14,290 nucleotides of DNA, taken from assembly GCA_964445775.1 (NCBI GenBank), contig CAYUMH010000117.1, forward strand, positions 1 to 14,290. Reading direction: 5' to 3'. This stretch comes from Terrimonas sp964445775 (lineage in GTDB: Bacteria > Bacteroidota > Bacteroidia > Chitinophagales > Chitinophagaceae). Shown here piece after piece: positions 8,458 through 14,290 of the stretch. The notes beneath the pieces are model-generated. The model saw nothing but the letters and a program-made list of their open reading frames with translations, was not told the origin of the DNA and did no database searches. Both the position numbers and the translations under genes were made by a program. Every line of letters starts with the position of its first letter. The stretch's first letter is position 1.

Positions 8458-9693
8458 ATGAATTCTAAACCTGTATTATATATTTCTTACGATGGCATGA
8501 CTGACCCCTTAGGACAATCACAGGTTTTACCATATATAAAGGGACTAATACAACATGGATATAAATTCACGCTCATTAGTTTTGAAAAAAAGGAAAGATA
8601 TGCTACTGATAAATCTATCATTGAAGAAATTTGTCAAAAAAATAATATCGAATGGCATCCATTGACTTATACTAAAAATCCCCCTGTTTTATCCACAATA
8701 AATGATATAAGGCGAATGAAAAGCCTTGCCGTTAGCTTACACAAAAAAAATAAATTCGTTATTGTCCATTGCAGAAGTTACATAGCCGCACTGGTAGGGC
8801 TATCTATAAAGAAAAAATATGGGACAAAATTTGTTTTTGATATGCGTGGACTGTGGGCTGACGAAAGGGTAGATGGAGGCTTATGGCCACAAACAAATTA
8901 TTTATACAAAAAGATTTACAATTATTTTAAAAAGATGGAAATTGCATTTTTAACTAATGCTGACCATACGATTTCATTAACCCATAATGCGAAAAAAGAA
9001 ATCCTGAGCTGGCCTCAATTTAGCTCAACCGATATTCCGATAACAGTTATACCCTGTTGTGTCGATACAGCACATTTCAACCCCTCCAAAATTAGCCGCC
9101 AGGATATTACAATACTAAAAGAAAAATTACAGATAGAAAGCCGGCATAATATCATTGCCTATTACGGATCAATAGGAACCTGGTATCTGCTAGCCGAAAT
9201 GCTCAATTATTATAAACAACTATTACAAAACAATCCGGAGACAATTTTTCTTTTTGTAACACCCGATTCACCCGATTCAATATTTAAGGTTTCGAGGTCT
9301 TTGAATATACCAGATAATAACCTGAGAATTGTATCAGCTAAAAGGAATGAAATGCCCGCTTTTATTGCTCTATGCGACTATTCAATTTTTTTCATAAAGC
9401 CTTCTTACTCCAAAAAGGCATCCTCCCCAACAAAACAGGGTGAGATCATGTCAATGGGCAAACCTGTACTCTGTAATAGTAATGTTGGCGATACAGATTT
9501 AATCATTCACCAGTACCATTCGGGTTACGCAATTGACAATTTTACATCGTCCGAATACAGTAAAGGGATTAATAAAATGAGGGCTCACGACTCTTTTGAA
9601 GCTGAAAGCATCCGGTCGGGAGCATTAAGCTACTTCTCCTTAACAAAGGGAGTTGAGCAATATGCTGACATTTATCAGGAACTTTCCTGCTAG
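8458..9693 (+). CDS. GT4-like (GT-B fold) glycosyltransferase
   Basis: A 411-aa GT-B glycosyltransferase. The N-terminus MNSKPVLYISYDGMTDPLGQSQVLPYIKGL is characteristic of a GT4-like group in polysaccharide clusters. The core has VHCRSY (103-108) and FDMRGLWADERVDGG (127-141). The C-terminal donor-site region SPTKQGEIMSMGKPVLCN (323-340) is in the position of the GT4 EX7E segment but lacks the clean Glu pair. I chose the ATG at 8458 because the family sequence starts there. The longer frame to a TTG at 8428 adds only MHPTGQIIKF, which has no family character. A 196-base gap lies upstream. Donor sugar and linkage are not readable. Confidence 0.88.
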   Translation: MNSKPVLYISYDGMTDPLGQSQVLPYIKGLIQHGYKFTLISFEKKERYATDKSIIEEICQKNNIEWHPLTYTKNPPVLSTINDIRRMKSLAVSLHKKNKFVIVHCRSYIAALVGLSIKKKYGTKFVFDMRGLWADERVDGGLWPQTNYLYKKIYNYFKKMEIAFLTNADHTISLTHNAKKEILSWPQFSSTDIPITVIPCCVDTAHFNPSKISRQDITILKEKLQIESRHNIIAYYGSIGTWYLLAEMLNYYKQLLQNNPETIFLFVTPDSPDSIFKVSRSLNIPDNNLRIVSAKRNEMPAFIALCDYSIFFIKPSYSKKASSPTKQGEIMSMGKPVLCNSNVGDTDLIIHQYHSGYAIDNFTSSEYSKGINKMRAHDSFEAESIRSGALSYFSLTKGVEQYADIYQELSC

Positions 9694-9760
9694 AACTTAT
9701 TACAGTGTGACCGGTATTTTCCATTTATAGTAAGACAGTAAATAGATTTAGATTATTAAT

Positions 9761-10858
9761 ATGCAAAACAGGAAGAAAAAAGTTTTAATTCTTTGCCCCA
9801 GTCCTCGTGGAACCGCAGCTACACAAAGGTTAAAATATGAGCAATATATACCCGGGTTAGAGCAAGCTGGATATAAGTTTACTATTTCGAATTTTCAAAC
9901 CCGCAGGTTTTGGAAAATCATTTATAAACCCGGCAATACAATAGAAAAATTATTCTGGGTTATAATAGGTTATTTGCGCAGAACTTTTGATTTATTCCGG
10001 GCTCCTTTTTATGATGTAATTTTTGTTAACTTATGGATCACTCCTTTAGGCCCTCCCTTATTCGAACGACTTTTTAGTTTTTTTGGTGGGAAACTGATTT
10101 ATGACATTGACGATATGTTATTTAAAACAGGTTCGGGTCATGAGAAACAAAGTTTTGTTCAAAAACTTAAAGGCACCAAAAAACCAATAGTGTTAATGAA
10201 GCATGCCAGGTACGTTATTGTTTGTACGCCTAAACTTGAAGAAATTGCCCTGGATCTCAATAGGTATAAAAATGTGGTAGATATTTCTTCAACATTTGAC
10301 ACCTCAAGATTTACTACCGCTGTAAAAACAGTCTCAGGTAACCCGGTAATTATTGGATGGACCGGAACGCATAGCACACTCCCATTCCTGGATCTTATTC
10401 AACCGGCTTTATACAAACTCACACAAGAACGCAAATTCATCTTAAAAGTTATTGCCAATAAATACTATCAAATGGAAGGCGTACCTACTGAATATATCGA
10501 TTGGAGCGCTGACACAGAAATCCGGGATTTACATACTTTTGATATTGGTCTATACCCTATCCCGGCCAACGAATGGAGTTTGGGAAAAAGTAGCTTAAAA
10601 GCCTTAACTTATATGGCAATAGGAATTCCATTCGTTGCCACAAGATTCGGTACAAACTTCAGGATAATGGAAGATGGAGTACAAGGATTTATGGCATTGG
10701 AACAAGATGAATGGACGGAGAAGCTAAAGCAACTTATTGATAACTTTGAGTTAAGAAAAAAAATGGGAGAGATGGGACGCAAACGAATAATAGAGCAATA
10801 TTCAACAGAAGCAAATTTGCCCAAATATTTAAACGCATTTAAAACAATTACCAGTTAA
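9761..10858 (+). CDS. Divergent GT-B glycosyltransferase
   Basis: A 365-aa protein with a GT-B outline: KKKVLILCPSPRGTAATQRLKYEQY at the N-terminus (residues 5-29), a hydrophobic stretch FVNLWITPLGPPLFERLFSFFGG (88-110), an acidic IYDIDDML loop (113-120), the inter-domain GWTGTHSTLPFL (199-210) and a C-terminal donor-site segment SLGKSSLKALTYMAIGIPFVAT (273-294). There is no classical EX7E motif; the first Glu is replaced in the SLGKSSLKAL block. It lies 67 bases after the previous glycosyltransferase and 10 before the reductase gene, in the same orientation, so shared transcription is likely. Assignment as a glycosyltransferase is firm at fold level; the exact CAZy family (probably GT4-like) is not. 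No substrate can be given. Confidence 0.82.
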   Translation: MQNRKKKVLILCPSPRGTAATQRLKYEQYIPGLEQAGYKFTISNFQTRRFWKIIYKPGNTIEKLFWVIIGYLRRTFDLFRAPFYDVIFVNLWITPLGPPLFERLFSFFGGKLIYDIDDMLFKTGSGHEKQSFVQKLKGTKKPIVLMKHARYVIVCTPKLEEIALDLNRYKNVVDISSTFDTSRFTTAVKTVSGNPVIIGWTGTHSTLPFLDLIQPALYKLTQERKFILKVIANKYYQMEGVPTEYIDWSADTEIRDLHTFDIGLYPIPANEWSLGKSSLKALTYMAIGIPFVATRFGTNFRIMEDGVQGFMALEQDEWTEKLKQLIDNFELRKKMGEMGRKRIIEQYSTEANLPKYLNAFKTITS

Positions 10859-10868
10859 TTCAACAAAT

Positions 10869-11777
10869 ATGAGTACAAAAAAAAGAATCTACATGGCCGG
10901 TGTAGGAGGCATGCTAGGCGAAGCATTTTATATGAAATTCAAGGATGAATATGATATAAAATGTACGGATATTGATGTAAACGAACCATGGCTTTCGTAC
11001 ATGGATTTCAGAGATTATGAGGCTTACAAAAAAGATGTTTTAGAATTTAAACCAGACTATCTGTTCCATATTGGCGCTTTTACAAGCTTAGAATATTGCG
11101 AACAAAACATCGATGAAACCTATCGAACCAATACGCTTGCTGTAGAAAATGCCGTATACCTGGCCAATGAGTTAGATATTCCATTATTATATATCTGTAC
11201 TGCCGGTATATTTGACGGAAGCAAAGACGTTTATGATGACTGGGACTTACCCAATCCGCTGGGACATTATGCACGCAGCAAATATGCCGGCGAATTATTT
11301 GTAAAGGAAAATTGTAAGCGATACCTGGTTTGCCGTGCCGGGTGGATGATGGGAGCTGGTCCTAAAAAGGACAAAAAGTTTATACAGAAACTGATGTCCC
11401 AAATTAAAAATGGTCAAAAAGAATTGTTTGTGGTTGACGACAAGTTAGGCACCCCAACTTATACCCATGATTTTGCTAACAATGTTAAACTCCTGATCCA
11501 AAAAGAATATTGGGGTTTGTATAATATGGTATGTGGTGGTATCACCGGCAGGTTCGAAGTAGCGCAGGAATTGGTAAAAATGTTGAACCTGAGCGATGAT
11601 GTAAAAGTTACTGCAGTAAATTCTGACTATTTTAAAGATACCTATTTTGCCGCCAGGCCACCTTCAGAAAGATTATTGGATAAAAAACTTGATTTACGTG
11701 GCGTGAATATAATGAGAGACTGGAAGGTTTGTTTGCAAGAATACCTGGAGAATTATTATAAGGGTTATTTAGACTAA
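10869..11777 (+). CDS. RmlD-like sugar-nucleotide reductase/epimerase (extended SDR)
   Basis: A 302-aa extended short-chain dehydrogenase of the RmlD substrate-binding family, acting on a nucleotide sugar with NAD(P)H in the cytoplasm. The Rossmann glycine motif GVGGMLG is at 11-17. LFHIGAFTSLEYCEQN (65-80) matches the RmlD block that follows the nucleotide-binding strand. The catalytic pair YxxxK is Y134/K138 in HYARSKYAGE. The block that in RmlD reads STDYVFDG is CTAGIFDG (110-117), so the active-site Ser/Thr is Thr111. KLGTPTYTHDFA at about 195-205 is the typical late RmlD motif. No rmlA, rmlB or rmlC is present here, so a dTDP-rhamnose role is unproven; it may act in synthesis of another deoxy sugar. 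It is the last plus-strand gene before the convergent junction. Confidence 0.87.
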   Translation: MSTKKRIYMAGVGGMLGEAFYMKFKDEYDIKCTDIDVNEPWLSYMDFRDYEAYKKDVLEFKPDYLFHIGAFTSLEYCEQNIDETYRTNTLAVENAVYLANELDIPLLYICTAGIFDGSKDVYDDWDLPNPLGHYARSKYAGELFVKENCKRYLVCRAGWMMGAGPKKDKKFIQKLMSQIKNGQKELFVVDDKLGTPTYTHDFANNVKLLIQKEYWGLYNMVCGGITGRFEVAQELVKMLNLSDDVKVTAVNSDYFKDTYFAARPPSERLLDKKLDLRGVNIMRDWKVCLQEYLENYYKGYLD

Positions 11778-11834
11778 ACATAAAGCGCTTTTATAACGTC
11801 TTAATGATTTTGTAATAGCTACGTCGAAAAATAT

Positions 11835-11848
11835 CTGATTACGATCAG
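11835..11848. repeat. Small inverted repeat next to the terminator palindrome
   Basis: CTGAT and ATCAG flank a four-base loop TACG, giving a 5-bp stem nine bases left of the large palindrome. It may be an accessory hairpin at the end of the minus-strand transcript, or chance. Confidence 0.25.
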
Positions 11849-11856
11849 TAAAGAAT

Positions 11857-11888
11857 TGTTTATGCCTGCAATATTGCAGGCATAAACA
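11857..11888. terminator. Perfect 32-bp palindrome, probable bidirectional terminator
   Basis: The sequence is perfectly self-complementary over 32 bases: a 14-base arm (11857-11870) with core GCCTGCA, four central bases ATAT, and the complementary arm (11875-11888). It lies between the ends of two convergent genes (plus-strand stop at 11777, minus-strand stop at 11955), so a hairpin could terminate both transcripts. Read leftward, the minus-strand transcript gets a short T-rich tail (ATTCTTT) after the hairpin. Read rightward there is no T-run (TATAAAG), so function as a classical intrinsic terminator is less clear in that direction. An operator or protein-binding palindrome is an alternative. 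Confidence 0.6.
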
Positions 11889-11954
11889 TATAAAGAAGGT
11901 CAGACTGTAAAAGAAAGCGTTTTTCTATTCTCAGCAGTTATACCTGAAAAATTA

Positions 11955-13304
11955 CTATAAAAACAGAAACAACCGTTTGCCAGTAGTAACATTTTTATAA
12001 TAGGTTAACGTAACAAACAATACATAGAAAGATAAACAAGGTATTTTATATCGCGACAATGCACCAAAATTATAACTGGTAATCCCCACAGCAAAGGCAA
12101 ATATGAGAGAAAAAACCAGGCAGAACTGAACTGTAGAATCTGTACTGATTGTTTTGAAAATCTTCTTGATTCCAACCGTAAATAGCAATCTTAAAGTAAT
12201 AAATAAGAAAATGAGGGCTTCAAGCGCAGAAAGAAAAACAATGGGCTTTCCGGCCTCCCAGATATAGGGTCTGAAAAAAGTTACATTCACTGCCAGGGGG
12301 AACTTACCTAACATGCTTCCGATATTCGAATCGAATTCACCTAAAGTATAAGTTGACCCTTCATCACCAGATGCATAGGATATCCAGTTTCTTGTTACAC
12401 TAGCGGTGTTTTCAATATTATCCAGAGAATATTTCCCTAAAACATCTTCTCCCAAACCCCGCATTAACAATAAACTGATAGCAACAACTATTGATATAGC
12501 CAACACCCGGGTAATAATCCTTAGGGGCCTGGTTTTTATCCTACTGGTATATATTGATAACACCCATAAGCCTACAGCAGGCAAAAAAGCCATGATAATA
12601 TATATTTTGACATATACTATCAATAACACACTCGCAACGGCCACAATTATGTTAGAAAAAGAAAAATCTTTTTTAATTAACATCCTGAATATACTATAGG
12701 TAAACCAACCCAATCCAAACATACAAAGCGTATCCTTAAAGATCCCGGACCCCCACACAAATGTGCTGGGTATAAATAAAACAACAATAGCAATTGGATG
12801 AACCAATCCCGGGTATAAACGGGCAAATGTTCTGAATAAAGCCCAGATACCTGTAAAACAAATAGCAGCAAATAATACTGCTGTTGGTAAAAATGTACTA
12901 AACATAAAGATGCTTAAGACAGCTGCTACAGAACAAACAATATAACTACCAATATCATCATACCAATACATTTGAGTGATATAGTCATAATAGGCAGGGT
13001 TAGAAGTATCGGGGATATGTAACACCAGATTAAACCACTTTACCAGTGAATCGCCGGCAGACTTGTTTATTACCTGGGCCTGTGAAAAATAGTTAACAGT
13101 ATCACCTCCTTCATAATAATACACATACACCATGGAAATAAATAAGGCCCCCAATATCTTCACCGTTAAACCCGGTATAAAATATTTACGCCAGGGATGA
13201 TTAGGCGGATAGTGCTTATTCCGATATTTGTAGGCAATTCCATAAACAATTGCCAGCACAAATGGTAAAAGTGCATAATCTAATAAGGTAATGTATTCCG
13301 TCAC
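11955..13304 (-). CDS. Polytopic membrane protein, candidate Wzy-like polysaccharide polymerase
   Basis: A 449-aa integral membrane protein with roughly 11-12 hydrophobic segments (near residues 8-25, 44-63, 120-137, 139-157, 167-184, 192-208, 217-250 as a pair, 262-282, 355-376, 391-409 and 420-436). A larger polar loop spans about 283-350. Conspicuous motifs are YYEGGDTVNYF (63-73), WGSGIFKDTL (184-193), FFRPYIWE (343-350) and SRYKIP (417-422). I do not recognise a named family. The topology with one large late loop, the isolated charged motifs and the cluster location suggest an O-antigen polymerase or a membrane glycosyltransferase; this is inference. The start is GTG: the reading frame has no ATG between it and the upstream stop at 13331-13329. 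It faces the cluster in the opposite direction and has a 62-base divergent region shared with the gene at 13367. Confidence 0.85.
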   Translation of the reverse strand: MTEYITLLDYALLPFVLAIVYGIAYKYRNKHYPPNHPWRKYFIPGLTVKILGALFISMVYVYYYEGGDTVNYFSQAQVINKSAGDSLVKWFNLVLHIPDTSNPAYYDYITQMYWYDDIGSYIVCSVAAVLSIFMFSTFLPTAVLFAAICFTGIWALFRTFARLYPGLVHPIAIVVLFIPSTFVWGSGIFKDTLCMFGLGWFTYSIFRMLIKKDFSFSNIIVAVASVLLIVYVKIYIIMAFLPAVGLWVLSIYTSRIKTRPLRIITRVLAISIVVAISLLLMRGLGEDVLGKYSLDNIENTASVTRNWISYASGDEGSTYTLGEFDSNIGSMLGKFPLAVNVTFFRPYIWEAGKPIVFLSALEALIFLFITLRLLFTVGIKKIFKTISTDSTVQFCLVFSLIFAFAVGITSYNFGALSRYKIPCLSFYVLFVTLTYYKNVTTGKRLFLFL

Positions 13305-13366
13305 TAAGGCATTATTATTTTGGCAATATTAGGAACATTTAAGTAATAAGTAATCTATAAAATAGC
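13305..13366. promoter_or_regulatory. Divergent intergenic region
   Basis: These 62 A/T-rich bases separate two divergently oriented starts (GTG at 13304 on the minus strand, ATG at 13367 on the plus strand). Promoters for both should therefore lie here or slightly inside the genes. I could not find a convincing Bacteroidota -33/-7 pair (TTTG, then TAnnTTTG) on either strand, so the call rests on gene orientation only. Confidence 0.4.
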
Positions 13367-14278
13367 ATGCCCCGTATTTTACGTATACATAACCGCATTG
13401 TAATTGGTGGTCCCACCCTTAACGTGCTAAATCTGACTAAATACCTGTCACCTGGTTATGAGACCATGCTGGTTGCCGGTGAAAAGGAAGATCACGAAAA
13501 AGACGCCTCGGCCCTCGCCCATGCTATGAATATTGAACCGGTGCTGGTTTCCGAAATGGGCCGCTCCGTATCGGCCAAAAATGATGTTGCCGCCTATAAC
13601 CGTATTAAAAAGCTCATTAAACAGTTTAAACCCGATATTGTACATACCCATGCGGCAAAACCCGGACTGATCGGCCGGCTGGCAGCTGCCAGCTGTAAAG
13701 TGCCCGTTATAGTACACACTTTTCACGGGCATGTATTTCACTCCTATTTCAGCAAAACCAAGACAAGGTTAATTATTAATACGGAAAGATACCTGGCCAC
13801 CAAAGCCAATGCAATAGTGGCCATCAGCGAACAACAGAAAAAAGAGCTGGCGCTCGATTTTAAGATCGCCAGGGAAAAAAAGTTCAGGATCATTCCGCTG
13901 GGCTTTGAACTGGACCGCTTTACCCTGGACCAGGACGAAAAAAGATACCGGTTCAGGAGTGAATTCCAGGTGGCCGATGATGAAATTGCGATTGGCATTA
14001 CCGGCAGACTGGTACCTGTAAAGAACCATGAAGTGTTTCTGAAAGGATTAAGCCATGTTTTACAAAATACCGGTAAAAAAGTGCGTGCTTTTATTGTGGG
14101 TGACGGAGAAACCCGCCAGCAACTGGAAGCCTGGGCTATTGCCCTCAATATTCCTTATACGGCTGCCGGTGATAGCTTTGATGCCACCAAACCATTGGTT
14201 TTTACTTCCTGGAGAGGGGATATCGATGTGATCAATGCCGCTGGTTGCAGTGCCGACGACGGCGGGCACCGGCAGTGA
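13367..14278 (+). CDS. GT4-type glycosyltransferase, 3' end lost at a chimeric junction
   Basis: A GT-B glycosyltransferase of the GT4 type. The N-terminus MPRILRIHNRIVIGGPTLNVLNLTKYL carries the usual glycine-rich acceptor-side loop. DIVHTHAAKPGLIGRLAA and VHTFHGHVF follow, then AIVAISEQQKKEL, the inter-domain GITGRLVPVKNHEVFLKG, VGDGETRQQLE and VFTSWRGDIDVINA. Family members normally continue with a donor-binding ALTSxNEGTPVSLIEAQA segment and total about 380 aa. Here the homology stops at about residue 290, and the last 14 or so residues (AGCSADDGGHRQ, then TGA) have no family character. From about 14235 the DNA matches another gene family in a different frame. G+C is higher than in the cluster (26 and 29 of 60 in the lines at 13561 and 13681, against 20 and 23 of 60 at 8641 and 7321). 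The intact gene is probably an ordinary chromosomal glycosyltransferase flanking the cluster. Confidence 0.88.
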   Translation: MPRILRIHNRIVIGGPTLNVLNLTKYLSPGYETMLVAGEKEDHEKDASALAHAMNIEPVLVSEMGRSVSAKNDVAAYNRIKKLIKQFKPDIVHTHAAKPGLIGRLAAASCKVPVIVHTFHGHVFHSYFSKTKTRLIINTERYLATKANAIVAISEQQKKELALDFKIAREKKFRIIPLGFELDRFTLDQDEKRYRFRSEFQVADDEIAIGITGRLVPVKNHEVFLKGLSHVLQNTGKKVRAFIVGDGETRQQLEAWAIALNIPYTAAGDSFDATKPLVFTSWRGDIDVINAAGCSADDGGHRQ

Positions 14279-14290
14279 AGTGTCGGTGGG
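14235..14290 (+). other. Fragment of an iron-containing alcohol dehydrogenase reading frame, probably foreign
   Basis: Read from 14235, the last 56 bases encode MPLVAVPTTAGTGSEVSV. PTTAGTGSE is the diagnostic nucleotide-binding motif of iron-containing alcohol dehydrogenases, normally about 130-150 residues into those proteins. The frame is closed by a TGA at 14229-14231, so nothing of the preceding ADH is present; the match begins abruptly inside the glycosyltransferase gene. G+C is 39 of 56 and 14 of 18 full codons end in G or C, unlike everything to the left. This fits DNA from a high-G+C organism joined to this sequence, most simply by misassembly. Confidence 0.75.

Noticed and set aside
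12406..12699. 97-codon plus-strand open frame opposite the membrane protein
   Set aside because: It is antisense to a membrane protein with clear hydrophobic periodicity and has no recognisable motifs; it is a shadow frame.
13744..14148. 134-codon minus-strand open frame opposite the last glycosyltransferase
   Set aside because: It is antisense to conserved GT4 motifs and is low-complexity in Ser and Phe; no family character.
1..14290. CRISPR array, tRNA, insertion sequence or phage-defence system
   Set aside because: No regular repeats, cloverleaf, terminal inverted repeats with transposase, or nuclease/helicase proteins were seen on either strand.

Overview
The window looks like part of a surface-polysaccharide (O-antigen or capsule type) gene cluster from a member of the Bacteroidota, probably Chitinophagaceae or a relative. 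The evidence for that is the low G+C (about 33-38% in hand-counted lines), A/T-rich start contexts with almost no Shine-Dalgarno sequences, and the style of the glycosyltransferases. The taxonomic call is inference from sequence style, not from a database match. No tRNA, rRNA, CRISPR array, insertion sequence or integrase was seen.

Layout. Positions 1-3691 hold a 5'-truncated asparagine-synthase-like amidotransferase, a GT4-type glycosyltransferase and a GT2-type glycosyltransferase, packed with overlap or 1-base spacing. Positions 3803-8261 hold a second, complete AsnB-like amidotransferase followed by a translationally coupled trio: a HisH-like glutaminase, a HisF-like barrel and a WbpG/PseA-type N-acetyl sugar amidotransferase. 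Positions 8458-11777 hold two more glycosyltransferases and an RmlD-like sugar-nucleotide reductase/epimerase. A convergent junction with a perfect 32-bp palindrome separates these from a minus-strand polytopic membrane protein (13304-11955) that is a candidate polymerase. Divergent from that is a further GT4 glycosyltransferase (from 13367) with visibly higher G+C.

How the genes work together (inference from families). HisH releases ammonia from glutamine, the HisF-like barrel conducts it, and the WbpG-like PP-loop enzyme uses it to turn an N-acetyl group of a nucleotide sugar into an acetamidino group. The two AsnB-like enzymes probably amidate carboxyl groups of uronic-acid residues. The four cluster glycosyltransferases assemble the repeat unit. 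The sugar made would be unusually nitrogen-rich, with up to three glutamine-dependent modifications in about 8 kb. Genes that make the nucleotide-sugar precursors, and a Wzx flippase, are not in the window.

The most important caution concerns the right end. From about 14235 the glycosyltransferase homology stops. The last 56 bases are about 70% G+C and read, in another frame, as the diagnostic N-terminal motif of iron-containing alcohol dehydrogenases. This looks like a chimeric junction, most likely an assembly artefact at a contig end. I saw no convincing undescribed system. The amidine module is known, and the items most worth checking are the chimera, the unassigned membrane protein, the palindrome and the coexistence of three amidotransferase systems.
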